Assembly (NCBI RefSeq): GCF_011762185.1 | Contig: NZ_JAASQJ010000001.1 | Span: 620,001 to 684,000 of the forward strand | Reading direction: 5' to 3' | Length of the DNA stretch: 64,000 nucleotides | From: Dyadobacter arcticus | Lineage (GTDB): Bacteria > Bacteroidota > Bacteroidia > Cytophagales > Spirosomataceae | In this document: one piece after another, positions 52,541-61,166 of the stretch | Layout of the letters: every line of letters starts with the position of its first letter | Numbering within the stretch: position 1 is the stretch's first letter | The notes under the pieces: generated by a model | Databases searched by the model: none | The model's input: the letters and a program-made list of their open reading frames with translations, nothing else | Told to the model about the DNA's origin: nothing | Position numbers and translations under genes: made by a program

Positions 52541-52549
52541 GGGGCGGGG
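52525..52549 (+). other. Putative G-quadruplex run over the stop codon of the small ORF
   Basis: Five G-runs in 25 nt, GGGGG-A-GGG-A-GGG-TGA-GGGG-C-GGGG, with loops of 1 to 3 nt. This satisfies the usual G3+N1-7 pattern on the coding strand, and the TGA stop forms one loop. It is the densest such run I saw in the window. Confidence 0.65.
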
Positions 52550-52570
52550 CGGTTACTTCGGGCGTTCACT

Positions 52571-52590
52571 CCGTTGGCTGAAGCCAACGG
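52571..52590. repeat. 20-nt palindrome, copy 1 (CCGTTGGCTGAAGCCAACGG)
   Basis: Perfect 9-bp arms around a GA centre. Flanking TCACT and AGTGA can extend the stem to about 52566-52597 with a small bulge. It belongs to a five-member set in this window whose arms differ but stay self-complementary. Confidence 0.75.
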
Positions 52591-52735
52591 TTAGTGACTT
52601 TTTGGGCTGTTTGTAAATGCTACAAACCGTTCGCTCGATGAAGTCCTGCCGATAGAAAAATTTCAATTTTTAATTCAAAAAATACAATTAGATAGCAGCA
52701 GGTATTTTTAATCTCATTTAAAACTATTTGCCGCT

Positions 52736-55087
52736 ATGATGAAGAAATTACTGTTATTACTAACTCTTACCATCCAAATTTCAGCCGCTCAGGATGCATA
52801 TTATTTAACAAAAGGCGTGCGGTATCCTATTTGGTACAGCAAAACAAAGATCCTTGTAAAGTTCGTGGACATTTCCGGTAGTAGCGATCTCAGGCCGGAG
52901 GATGTATCAGCGAAGGCCAAGCGCATTGAGCCAATTCACAGCATTCCTGATATGGCGTATGTGCTTTTTGATTCCCTGACATCGCAAACGGAGATTGATT
53001 CGGCGATTTCCGCTCTTCGGAAGAATGAAAACGTTAAGTCTACTCACCCAGTGCTGGTCAACGAGTCGGGCGAGGAAGTTGCCGGGCTGACCGACGTTAT
53101 TATTGCCCGACCGAAAAGAAATGCTTTGATTCAAAATATTCTGAACGTATTCAGAACATACAATTTAGACATTGATGCGGATGACACTGATTCTGAAAAG
53201 AACTACTATTTGAGAGGTAAACTCGTCACTAGTAATCCATTTGAGGCCTGTGAGAAACTGGAAGCTACCGGACTCTTTGAATTCATTCAGCCAAATTATC
53301 TCCGATTTTTGGAACTAGCTGGAAATCCGAATGACCCACTTTTTGCCAGTAACTGGGGCCTTGCCAAAATGAAATTGCCGGAAGCCTGGGACATCACGGC
53401 AGGTTGCCCTAATATCAAAATAGCGATTATCGATGACGGCGTACAACTTAATCATCCTGACTTGCAACCCAACTTGCTTCCAGGATTTGATGCAACTCCA
53501 TACGGTACAAACGGAGGAACTGTCGCAGGCGAGGAGCAGCATGGAACCAATTGTGCTGGTTTTGCAGCTGCAAAAGGAAACAATGGAATAGGAATCGCGG
53601 GAGTAGCATATAACAGCAAAATCATTCCAATCAGGGCATTTGGGACAAAACCGGATGGCAGCTTGCGAACCGAAACGCTGGATTCGTACATAGCTTCCGC
53701 CATCAATCATGCTATTAATGTAAAGAATGCAGACATCTTAAGCATGTCGTGGGGAATCATTCCAAGTGTGGTACCTGTCAATCAAAGTCCGGTTATTGAA
53801 GCTGCCCTCAACAATGCGACTATGAATGGAAGAGGAGGCAAAGGGGCGGTTTTGGTGACCAGCTCCGGTAATAAAGGCCTCAACTATCTCGCTCCATTGC
53901 CAGGGAATGTCAAGGACATATTTGTGGTGGGAGCATCGAAATCAAACGATATGCGCTGGGAAGGTTCCAATGGTCCGACGCACCGCATAGATGTGGCGGC
54001 GCCCGGCGCTTATGTAACTACCAAGGATGGTAGCCAATACAACAATCAGCCAGCTGAAAGTGCCACTTCGTGGGCGGCACCCTCGGTAGCAGGAATCGCA
54101 GCGTTGATCCTTTCGGTTAACCCCAGCCTGACTCAAATGCAGGTTCGAAGGATCATCGCTGAGACGTGTGATAAAGTTGGCGGTTATAACTACTTGGTTG
54201 GTAATGGTTCAACATTTTCTGACCTGTCGCATAACAATGATCTTGGTTATGGAAGGGTCAATGCATTGCGTGCAGTAGAAAAAGCAGCGGGCGCACCTAT
54301 CGCAGGTCCGGACCTGATTTGCAGTAACGGAGGTTACACACTTACGCAATTTCCGGCGGGTTCATCCGCAATGTGGTCCGCATCTGCGGGGTTGACAACG
54401 GCAGGAAACCTGGCTACCCGGCAAGGCGGATACAAGGGTGTGGCAACTATTTTTGCAACGCTAACTATTCCGAATGCCTGTGCTCCAGTAACTATCAAGC
54501 GTTCGATTTGGGTAGGTAACCCGAATATCACCAAGACCGTCAATGGTGTAATTACCAGTACCATTTCGGTAAATGCAGGTGGATTGTATAGTCTGGCCGC
54601 TAGTTCGTCGAGTCCGTCGACAAACTTTAATTACAATAACTATGCGGGATCGGGCGATATGGCAATTGACATTTATAATCCAAATAGCGCAAGCACACAA
54701 ATGTACGTATTGGCAAATTCTACAAATGGACTTCGTAAAGTCAAATTGACGGCAGCCAACAGTTGTGGAAATTACGCTGAGGACTTTGTATTTTATCTTT
54801 CCTCGGGGCTAAAAGTTTATCCAAATCCGGCAAAAGATTTGGTAACCCTTGAATTTGGAAGAGCGGAAATTGAAGAAACGCTTCCCGTTCAAATTCAACT
54901 GTTTAAAGAGAATTCGACAAATCCTGAAAGAGTAATTTTGGTGAAAGACGCGCTTGTGAAGCAGAAATCAGAGAGCAAGATAAACATAGGGGTAGGCGAT
55001 TTGCCCCGAGGAACATATTATGTGCATTTGCTTTTTGGTGGTGATAAAAATGAGCGTATTGAGAAAGTGAGAATCGTCTTAAATTAA
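52736..55087 (+). CDS. Subtilisin-like serine peptidase (S8) with T9SS-type C-terminal sorting domain
   Basis: A 783-residue secreted protease. A signal peptide covers about 1-18, a propeptide-like region about 20-190, and the S8 catalytic domain about 200-520. The catalytic residues are Asp233 (IAIIDDGVQLNHPDL), His269 (EEQHGTNCAGFAA) and Ser445 (SATSWAAPSVAGIAAL). The C-terminal about 80 residues start LKVYPNPAKDLVTLEF and end RIEKVRIVLN, the T9SS type A sorting domain. It should therefore leave the cell through the SprA translocon encoded in this window. It probably degrades external protein. Confidence 0.94.
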   Translation: MMKKLLLLLTLTIQISAAQDAYYLTKGVRYPIWYSKTKILVKFVDISGSSDLRPEDVSAKAKRIEPIHSIPDMAYVLFDSLTSQTEIDSAISALRKNENVKSTHPVLVNESGEEVAGLTDVIIARPKRNALIQNILNVFRTYNLDIDADDTDSEKNYYLRGKLVTSNPFEACEKLEATGLFEFIQPNYLRFLELAGNPNDPLFASNWGLAKMKLPEAWDITAGCPNIKIAIIDDGVQLNHPDLQPNLLPGFDATPYGTNGGTVAGEEQHGTNCAGFAAAKGNNGIGIAGVAYNSKIIPIRAFGTKPDGSLRTETLDSYIASAINHAINVKNADILSMSWGIIPSVVPVNQSPVIEAALNNATMNGRGGKGAVLVTSSGNKGLNYLAPLPGNVKDIFVVGASKSNDMRWEGSNGPTHRIDVAAPGAYVTTKDGSQYNNQPAESATSWAAPSVAGIAALILSVNPSLTQMQVRRIIAETCDKVGGYNYLVGNGSTFSDLSHNNDLGYGRVNALRAVEKAAGAPIAGPDLICSNGGYTLTQFPAGSSAMWSASAGLTTAGNLATRQGGYKGVATIFATLTIPNACAPVTIKRSIWVGNPNITKTVNGVITSTISVNAGGLYSLAASSSSPSTNFNYNNYAGSGDMAIDIYNPNSASTQMYVLANSTNGLRKVKLTAANSCGNYAEDFVFYLSSGLKVYPNPAKDLVTLEFGRAEIEETLPVQIQLFKENSTNPERVILVKDALVKQKSESKINIGVGDLPRGTYYVHLLFGGDKNERIEKVRIVLN

Positions 55088-55101
55088 ATTAGGTAAGAGA
55101 T

Positions 55102-55776
55102 ATGAAAACATTAGCTATACTATCAGCAATTATCACAATCAGCCTTTCACAGGCTCAGGCCCAGCAAAATAATTCCTGGGAGTTTGGCATTCAAGCCGAA
55201 TATGGTAACGATTGGTATCACAGAGCGTATTATGAATGGGAGTCGCTTCCCAATGGCTACATTCAGGATTTTCCATCTTACCATTCGCGCGGCGTCGGTA
55301 TTTTCGCCGAGCGAATACTTAACTCGCAATTTTCGCTGCTTGGACAGCTAAATTATACTCAAAAGAAAATGCCTGTTGATATGTTTGGCGAGCGAAGCGC
55401 GACTGGCGCCCGTTGGGTTACGAAGGAAGTTCATCACCGTGGATCTGCGGACATTGGATTGCGTTGGTATGTAAATCCCAAATCTCAGCTCAGGTTTTTT
55501 GTCGACGGAAAGCTGGCTGCAAACATATTAATTGCGGCGGTTCAGCGAGTGGAAGGTTTCGGGAATGTTGCCACATGGAATGCATTTGGATATGATCGTA
55601 TAGCTCCGACGGTATCAGGTTCGGCGGGAATCAAATGGAAGCGTTTGGCAATATCGGTCGAATATCGACATGATCTCGCACCAGTAAAAAGAAATATTAG
55701 CAGGACAGGTATTACAAGTCAGGCTTTGGAGGGCAAGGTTGCCTTTACTCTGTTTAGGTCGGGCACAGCAGATTGA
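55102..55776 (+). CDS. Small outer-membrane beta-barrel-like protein
   Basis: A 224-residue protein with a signal peptide (about 1-20, ending AQA). The rest alternates polar and hydrophobic residues as in small barrels (NSWEFGIQAEYGNDWYHRAY, ADIGLRWYVNPKSQLRFFVD, IKWKRLAISVEYRHDL). I do not recognise a named family. It starts 14 nt after the subtilase gene and is probably co-transcribed. A stem-loop terminator follows at 55859-55895. Confidence 0.8.
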   Translation: MKTLAILSAIITISLSQAQAQQNNSWEFGIQAEYGNDWYHRAYYEWESLPNGYIQDFPSYHSRGVGIFAERILNSQFSLLGQLNYTQKKMPVDMFGERSATGARWVTKEVHHRGSADIGLRWYVNPKSQLRFFVDGKLAANILIAAVQRVEGFGNVATWNAFGYDRIAPTVSGSAGIKWKRLAISVEYRHDLAPVKRNISRTGITSQALEGKVAFTLFRSGTAD

Positions 55777-55858
55777 TGTAAAGCAACGTTGGTATTCACT
55801 TTTCATGAAATTCAGTCATAAGTATCTATTTTTCACAGATAATATTCATATTTCACAA

Positions 55859-55895
55859 AAAAAGCGAGCAGTCCATAATGCGCTGCTCGCTTTTT
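55859..55895. terminator. Bidirectional terminator between the barrel gene and the sugar region
   Basis: Stem AAAAAGCGAGCAG/CTGCTCGCTTTTT (13 bp) with an 11-nt loop, A-run on one side and T-run on the other. It suits the convergent genes on either side. Confidence 0.8.
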
Positions 55896-55905
55896 AAATC
55901 AATTT

Positions 55906-55925
55906 CCGTCGGTTTCAACCGACGG
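55906..55925. repeat. 20-nt palindrome, copy 2 (CCGTCGGTTTCAACCGACGG)
   Basis: Perfect 9-bp arms around TC (GA on the other strand). It is the second member of the five-copy palindrome set. It lies 11 nt past the terminator and 18 nt before the oxidoreductase stop. Confidence 0.75.
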
Positions 55926-55942
55926 GCAACGGGGCCGGGCGG

Positions 55943-57325
55943 CTATTTCCCCTTCGCCTGCTTCAGCGCCATCGTCGTAATCCAATATTTCGTAATCATG
56001 TTCGGCACTTCCCACTCGGGCAGTTTGCCCGCCTTCAAATATTCCATATACTTATTAGCAACCTGCGCAAAGTGCGACTCATGCCCGGTATCGTATTTTG
56101 CTGGAATGGTGATTTCCCAGCCTGCTGCAATCTTTTTCAGCTCGACGCCTGGGTACTTATCCTGTACAGATTTGAATGCACCGGCAACGCCATCTTCGTA
56201 GGCTTTCGACTTGTCCGTGTTTTCGATAAAAAGAACAGGCTTGTACTTTTGCTCTTTGCCCTGGCGGACGATCAGGTTGGCTTTGGAGCCTTTCATGATC
56301 GAATAATGCGTATCACCGGTCCCTTCCGGTGCTTGGAAATTCCAGAGCACAGATACTTTCGCGTGCACGCCTTTCAGCGAATAATTAATCTCGCCGTTTG
56401 AATAAACACTCAATGTGGAATCCTTCACATCCTTGCTCAGGAAGTCGGGATACTTATCGCTTTTTGTTACCAGCTTGAATTGCGATGGCGTAAGCTTGGT
56501 AGCAGTGCGTTTGGTTGATAGTAACTTCACATCCTTTTGATAATCCACAACCGTATTTGGAAAACAGCTCCACTGCACCAGGTCCACAAGGTGCGTGGTC
56601 ACGTCCACTATTCCCTCACCCGACTGATTTACATCAAAAAACCATGTAGGCCGTACCAAGGCTTCACCCGAAATATATTTAAAGTAATGGTGAACGCTTT
56701 CCTTGGCAACAGCAGGGTTTTCCGGTGTCCCCTTTTGTAGTTCTCCAAAAATAGCGGGAAGAGAGGCCAGTTCACGCTGCAATGCATTGGTGATCTCATA
56801 ACGCTCAGTCATGATATCATACAAAAGCACCTTATTTTTGTCGGCACTTGCGAATGCTTCCTTCAATTTCTCAAAACCCGCCACATTGATCGCCATCGGC
56901 TTGTCGGCAAGCACATTCAAACCAGCATCGACAGATTTTTTAATGTAATCGGTTTTCTTCTGATTGTTTCCTGCCAGGACTACTACGTTACCCTTCTTTT
57001 CGGCCAGCATTTTATCGAGAAAATCAGGTCCTGTATAAACTTCCTCTTTCCAATGCGTAGGGTTTTCAGGTGCGCCGTTGTATTTCTGAACTTTATCGAG
57101 GTAGGCTTTTACATCCGGCCCCTCGGACGCATAAACGTGAACAACCGAATCCACATCGTCGTACATGGATTTCTGTACCAATGCCGCATGGAAATGGCCT
57201 GGCTCCACTACGATCAGGCTCAAAGGCTTTTTCGTCCCTTCTTTTGCTTCTGCTTTCTTGGTACTACATCCCTGATTTATTGCCATTGCGCTCAATAAAG
57301 CGATTGTCAAGAGTTCTTTTCTCAT
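55943..57325 (-). CDS. Gfo/Idh/MocA-family oxidoreductase, lipoprotein-like
   Basis: From the ATG at 57325 the protein has 460 residues with a signal ending in NQGC, probably a lipoprotein. The Rossmann half has LIVVEPGHFHAALVQKSMYD and the conserved LNVLADKPMAINVAGFEKL (Lys-Pro of the EKP motif). The C-terminal half includes HLVDLVQWSC and SALHIQNF-type segments replaced by longer inserts. The family uses NAD(P) on sugars, sometimes with tightly bound cofactor. The substrate is unknown. It lies next to nagB/nagA on the same strand. Confidence 0.85.
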   Translation of the reverse strand: MRKELLTIALLSAMAINQGCSTKKAEAKEGTKKPLSLIVVEPGHFHAALVQKSMYDDVDSVVHVYASEGPDVKAYLDKVQKYNGAPENPTHWKEEVYTGPDFLDKMLAEKKGNVVVLAGNNQKKTDYIKKSVDAGLNVLADKPMAINVAGFEKLKEAFASADKNKVLLYDIMTERYEITNALQRELASLPAIFGELQKGTPENPAVAKESVHHYFKYISGEALVRPTWFFDVNQSGEGIVDVTTHLVDLVQWSCFPNTVVDYQKDVKLLSTKRTATKLTPSQFKLVTKSDKYPDFLSKDVKDSTLSVYSNGEINYSLKGVHAKVSVLWNFQAPEGTGDTHYSIMKGSKANLIVRQGKEQKYKPVLFIENTDKSKAYEDGVAGAFKSVQDKYPGVELKKIAAGWEITIPAKYDTGHESHFAQVANKYMEYLKAGKLPEWEVPNMITKYWITTMALKQAKGK

Positions 57326-57370
57326 TTGAATGGATTGAGGTAATGATTGCAAGATAATCTCAAAATGAAA

Positions 57371-58147
57371 CTATGCCTGACTGTACGACGATATTTCTTT
57401 CAACTTCCCTGAACTGTCTTTGTCGATAAATAAAACGGCATTCGGATGATTGCGGAGGATCGTGGAAGGGAATGCTTCCTGGATATCTTCGGAAACGGTA
57501 TGGTAAATCGCATCCGCTTTTTTCTCGCCCGGAACGATGCAAAAAGCGTATTTGGCTTTTAGCAAGGTCGGTATCGTGAGAGTCAATGCAGTTTCCGGTA
57601 CTTCGTCGAATGTGTCGAAACAAGCATCATTTACCTGTTGCTGGCGGCATGCTTGATCAAGCTCTACTTGTTTTACAATCAAAGGATCATCAAAAAATGC
57701 GACATGCGGATCATTGAATGCGAGGTGACCGTTTTCGCCGATTCCGAGACAAACAATATCAATTGGGTTATCTAGTAAAAGCTGAGCATAACGATCACAT
57801 TCATTTTCAAGATCAGGCGCATTGCCGTCGAGATAGGAAACGGAATGGACTGGAACATGATCGAACAAACGGACTTTCAGGAAATAGCCGAAGTTTTGTG
57901 GTGCATCGTCTGCAATGCCTACGTATTCGTCCATGTGAAAAGCATTAATCTTTTCCCACTTAATTCCTTTTTCCTCTTTTAATGAAGCCAAAAACTCGTT
58001 CTGAGAAGGCGCAGAGGCGAAAATGATATTGACGAAATCTTTGGTGTCTTGCAATTCACGGATTTTATCGGCTACTGCTCTTGCGGCCGCTTCGCCCATT
58101 TCTTTTCGTGTGTCGAATATTTTTATATCCAATTGATCAACTTTCAT
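57371..58147 (-). CDS. nagB: Glucosamine-6-phosphate deaminase
   Basis: Turns glucosamine-6-phosphate into fructose-6-phosphate and ammonia. The 258-residue protein has the family motifs NAFHMDEYVGIADDAPQNFG, VCLGIGENGHLAFNDP (active-site Glu-Asn-Gly-His) and ALTLTIPTLLKAKYAFCIVP with GEKKADAIYHTV. Its start overlaps the end of nagA by 11 nt, so the two are one operon for amino-sugar use. Confidence 0.96.
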   Translation of the reverse strand: MKVDQLDIKIFDTRKEMGEAAARAVADKIRELQDTKDFVNIIFASAPSQNEFLASLKEEKGIKWEKINAFHMDEYVGIADDAPQNFGYFLKVRLFDHVPVHSVSYLDGNAPDLENECDRYAQLLLDNPIDIVCLGIGENGHLAFNDPHVAFFDDPLIVKQVELDQACRQQQVNDACFDTFDEVPETALTLTIPTLLKAKYAFCIVPGEKKADAIYHTVSEDIQEAFPSTILRNHPNAVLFIDKDSSGKLKEISSYSQA

Positions 58148-59348
58148 AGTTTGTGGCAGTAAAATTCTTGTTATGCTTTTCGTAGATAATTTTCCCTTTT
58201 ACAATGGTCATTTGTATGTTGATATCTTCGTCAAAAATGATAATATCTGCATCTTTGCCCGCTACCAATGTTCCTTTTTTATGATCCACGCCCATAATCC
58301 GGGCTGGTGTAGCCGTCATCATTCTGACCGAATCCAATAAAGACACATCGGCCATTTTCACCATATTCCTTACCAATCGATCGGTCGTCGAAACGCTTCC
58401 GGCAAATGAAGTGCGGTCAGGTAACTTGGCGACTCCGTCTTCAACGATCACTTTTAAGCCGTTTTTGAGCGAACCCAAAGTGCTTTCTCCCTCCGGCATC
58501 CCAGCTGCGCGCATAGCGTCGGTGATCAATGCGATGCGATCCGGGCCTTTTATTTTATAGATTAATTTTAAAAGCGGCGCGGGCAAATGCACGCCATCTG
58601 CAATGATCTCCACATCCATATCCAGCAAAAAAGCGCTTTCAATGGTACCTGCATATCTGAATGCATTTTTCCGCGTCACGCCCGACATGGCGGAGTAAAG
58701 ATGCGTCGCGAGTGTGTAGCCATTTTCGTATGCTTCCAAAACCTCTTCATAAATCGCATCAGTATGCGCTACTGCCGCCAGAATGCCTTTTTGCTTCAAT
58801 CTTTTACCAAAATCAATAGCTCCTGGCAGTTCAGGTGCAGCGCTCCATCGGGTAATCGACGAGGAATAGGCAAGTACCTCCTCATATTCGGCAGGATCAG
58901 GATTGCGGATATAACGCGGATCCTGCGCACCCGGCTGACTTAATGCGAAATAAGGTCCTTCCAAATGCATCCCGAGGAATTGCGCTCCAAACAAATTATT
59001 AGCATTGGCTTTTTCATAATTGTCCAAGGTGATCAACAAATCCTCTTTTTCGCTGGTCAAAGTGGTGGGTACCAATGCGGTAGTTCCGTATTGGGCGTGT
59101 GTTTCGGCGATTTTTAGAAAAGCCTCAACAGTCCCATCCATAAAGTCATGACCGCCGCCGCCGTGGATATGCAGATCAATAAAGCCTGGGGCGACGTATT
59201 TTCCGCCGGCGTCGATTATGTCGGCGTCTGGTACTTCAATATCTCCCTGGTGAATCCCCGCAATCTTACCATCCTCGATCACCAGCGTGCCGTTTTTGAT
59301 GTAACGGTATGGGGTAATTAGTGTGCCGTTTTTGATTTTTAATTTCAT
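58137..59348 (-). CDS. nagA: N-acetylglucosamine-6-phosphate deacetylase
   Basis: Removes the acetyl group from GlcNAc-6-phosphate, giving the substrate of NagB. The 403-residue amidohydrolase has the metal motif GFIDLHIHGGGGHDFMDG, HLEGPYFAL, AVAHTDAIYEEV, ATHLYSAMSG and ALITDAMRAAGMPEG. It is co-transcribed with nagB. The MFS transporter further upstream on the same strand probably brings in the sugar, though a repeat element at 59375-59449 separates them. Confidence 0.97.
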   Translation of the reverse strand: MKLKIKNGTLITPYRYIKNGTLVIEDGKIAGIHQGDIEVPDADIIDAGGKYVAPGFIDLHIHGGGGHDFMDGTVEAFLKIAETHAQYGTTALVPTTLTSEKEDLLITLDNYEKANANNLFGAQFLGMHLEGPYFALSQPGAQDPRYIRNPDPAEYEEVLAYSSSITRWSAAPELPGAIDFGKRLKQKGILAAVAHTDAIYEEVLEAYENGYTLATHLYSAMSGVTRKNAFRYAGTIESAFLLDMDVEIIADGVHLPAPLLKLIYKIKGPDRIALITDAMRAAGMPEGESTLGSLKNGLKVIVEDGVAKLPDRTSFAGSVSTTDRLVRNMVKMADVSLLDSVRMMTATPARIMGVDHKKGTLVAGKDADIIIFDEDINIQMTIVKGKIIYEKHNKNFTATNYES

Positions 59349-59374
59349 TAATGTATAAGTTATTTGACTTACTT

Positions 59375-59449
59375 TTTGTCACCCTGAGCGGAGTCGAAGG
59401 GCGCTACTCACGAGCAGTAACGTGCTTCGACTTCGCTCAGCATGACAAA
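59375..59449. repeat. CTGAGCGGAGTCGAAG-type inverted repeat, copy B
   Basis: Left arm around CCTGAGCGGAGTCGAAGG and right arm around CTTCGACTTCGCTCAG, flanked by TTTGTCA and TGACAAA. Part of it (59416-59446) is the reverse complement of copy A with one mismatch in 31. It sits between nagA and the transporter gene. Confidence 0.8.
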
Positions 59450-59468
59450 TTTTATACTCCAATACTCC

Positions 59469-60794
59469 TTATCTGAATCCCCACCTCCGCAACTGATGCC
59501 CCCTAACTGCATAAAAAACCAAATACAGGTAGCAAGGCAACAACACCCAATACGCCTGACGCGCATCCAACTTATCAGCAAAGTAGCCGTAGAAAAGCGG
59601 CATAATCGCATTTCCGCACAGTCCCATGATCATGATGGAAGCACCAAGCTTGGTAAATCGACCCAGATCATCCAAAGCCAGCGGCCAGATTCCTGCCCAG
59701 ACCAGTGAGTTAGCCAATCCGAGCAATACTACAAACCAGATCGAAATATCTGCGCTATGTCCCAGGAAGTTAATCTGCCCTTGGGCGAAAATGATCAGCA
59801 ATGTAAAAGCTGTCCCAAGCAAGGTACATATCCGCAATGCATTCACCTGACTGATGAATTTTGGAATAACCGTAATTCCAATCAGATAGCCACAAATGGT
59901 GCAGAAAAGGGTATAAGAAGGAAAAACCTTGGCTTCGAGCAAATCAATGCCCATAGAATTGGCATAACCAATAATGGTATCGATCGCAATCACTTGGGTT
60001 CCGACGTGCAAGAAGATAGCAAGTGCTCCCAATATCAAATGCGGGAATTGAAATATACTGTTCTTTCCAGCATTCACTGTTGCCAAATCCTGGCTTTCGT
60101 GCTCGGTATCAATTTCAGGAAGAGGTGATTTGAAAACCAGGTAACCTAACACAAATAAAAACGTCCCAAGGCAAATATATGGAACGATCACCCTTTGTAT
60201 CAGCTCGTCCAATGCCGCGCTTCTTTGAAGGTCATTCATCGCACTCAGCTGCTTAAATAGATCGGTATCAGTAGGTTTTAAGATCACCGCTGCAAACACA
60301 ATCGGCGATAAAATTCCGGCCGCCTTATTACAAATCCCCATCATGCTGATCCTCTGCGCCGCCCGTTCCTTGGCTCCCAAAATAGTAATGTACGGATTGG
60401 CTGCTGTCTGAAGAATCGATAACCCAATGCCAATCGTAAACAATCCCAAAAGGAAAATCTCATAAGTCCGAGACATAGCCGCCGGCACAAAAATGAATGC
60501 CCCTAGCGACATCGCCCAGAAACCCAGCATCATTCCTTTTTTAAAACCCAGCTTTCTCAACAAAAACGAAGCCGGCACCGACATCACAAAATAGGCAATG
60601 TAAAAAGCGAAAGCCACCAGATAAGCCTGGAAGCTGGTCAGCTCACAGGCAATTTTGAAATAGGGGATCAAGATAGAATTCACCCAGGAGATAAAGCCGA
60701 AGATGAAAAACATCGCCCCGATCAGGAAGATCGAGATGGTTGTTTCCCGCTTGGTTAAGTCTTCGACTTTAATTGCTATGGTTTCGGCTTTCAT
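59469..60794 (-). CDS. Sugar MFS transporter (FucP/GlcP-like)
   Basis: A 441-residue inner-membrane symporter with 12 predicted helices. FucP-family segments are FFIFGFISWVNSILIPYFK, VMSVPASFLLRKLGFKKGMM, SILQTAANPYITILG, and in the second half FLHVGTQVIAIDTIIGYAN and WPLALDDLGRFTKLGASIMI. In this context GlcNAc is a likely substrate (nagA and nagB follow), but glucose or fucose cannot be excluded. The start is ATG at 60794. Confidence 0.92.
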   Translation of the reverse strand: MKAETIAIKVEDLTKRETTISIFLIGAMFFIFGFISWVNSILIPYFKIACELTSFQAYLVAFAFYIAYFVMSVPASFLLRKLGFKKGMMLGFWAMSLGAFIFVPAAMSRTYEIFLLGLFTIGIGLSILQTAANPYITILGAKERAAQRISMMGICNKAAGILSPIVFAAVILKPTDTDLFKQLSAMNDLQRSAALDELIQRVIVPYICLGTFLFVLGYLVFKSPLPEIDTEHESQDLATVNAGKNSIFQFPHLILGALAIFLHVGTQVIAIDTIIGYANSMGIDLLEAKVFPSYTLFCTICGYLIGITVIPKFISQVNALRICTLLGTAFTLLIIFAQGQINFLGHSADISIWFVVLLGLANSLVWAGIWPLALDDLGRFTKLGASIMIMGLCGNAIMPLFYGYFADKLDARQAYWVLLPCYLYLVFYAVRGHQLRRWGFR

Positions 60795-61166
60795 GTTTTT
60801 ATTTTGCTTTGTCTGAGCTTGCCGTATCGTATCTGTTTGTGGCTGCTTGCTGAGCTACTTGTCATATGCCCACGCTGAGGCCTTTGGGTTGAGGGTTTTG
60901 CTTTTTGCTACTGCCTCTCCTGGGGTTGAAACCCCGGGTTAAGATATCGGTCACCGCTCTGCGGTTTGCTCTTGCATTGCACTGCCTAACCGCTGAGCGG
61001 TTTTTTATCCTTTGTTGTTCCTGGGATCGAAATCCCAGGTTAAGACATCCGTCACCGCTCTGCGGTTTGATCCTTGTATGCACTACTCAACCGCAGAGCG
61101 GTGCAAAATCTAATTGCCCCGGGTTTCAACCCGGGGATCCAGGGATCACAGAAAGAAAGAATAAGG
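60795..61166. other. Gene-free stretch made mostly of palindromic repeats
   Basis: No supportable coding sequence in 372 nt. It contains the composite repeat at 60919-61136 and, outside that, only short AT-rich and CT-rich text. The promoter of the MFS gene should lie near 60795-60850, but I see no clear consensus. Confidence 0.7.
60919..61136. repeat. Tandem composite palindromic repeat element
   Basis: Two degenerate direct units. Unit 1 runs 60919-61006 and unit 2 runs 61020-61102. Each starts with a 20-nt palindrome (CCTGGGGTTGAAACCCCGGG; CCTGGGATCGAAATCCCAGG), then a shared 18-bp GTCACCGCTCTGCGGTTT (60950-60967 and 61051-61068), a 20-to-30-nt loop and AACCGC(T/A)GAGCGGT, which pairs back. 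A third palindrome, CCCCGGGTTTCAACCCGGGG (61117-61136), closes the element in inverted orientation. The two 14-nt hairpin arms of unit 2 are perfectly complementary, and unit 1 has one mismatch. Confidence 0.8.

Noticed and set aside
60919-61136. CRISPR-like array
   Set aside because: Only two degenerate units, each with internal palindromes, no uniform spacers and no cas genes nearby.
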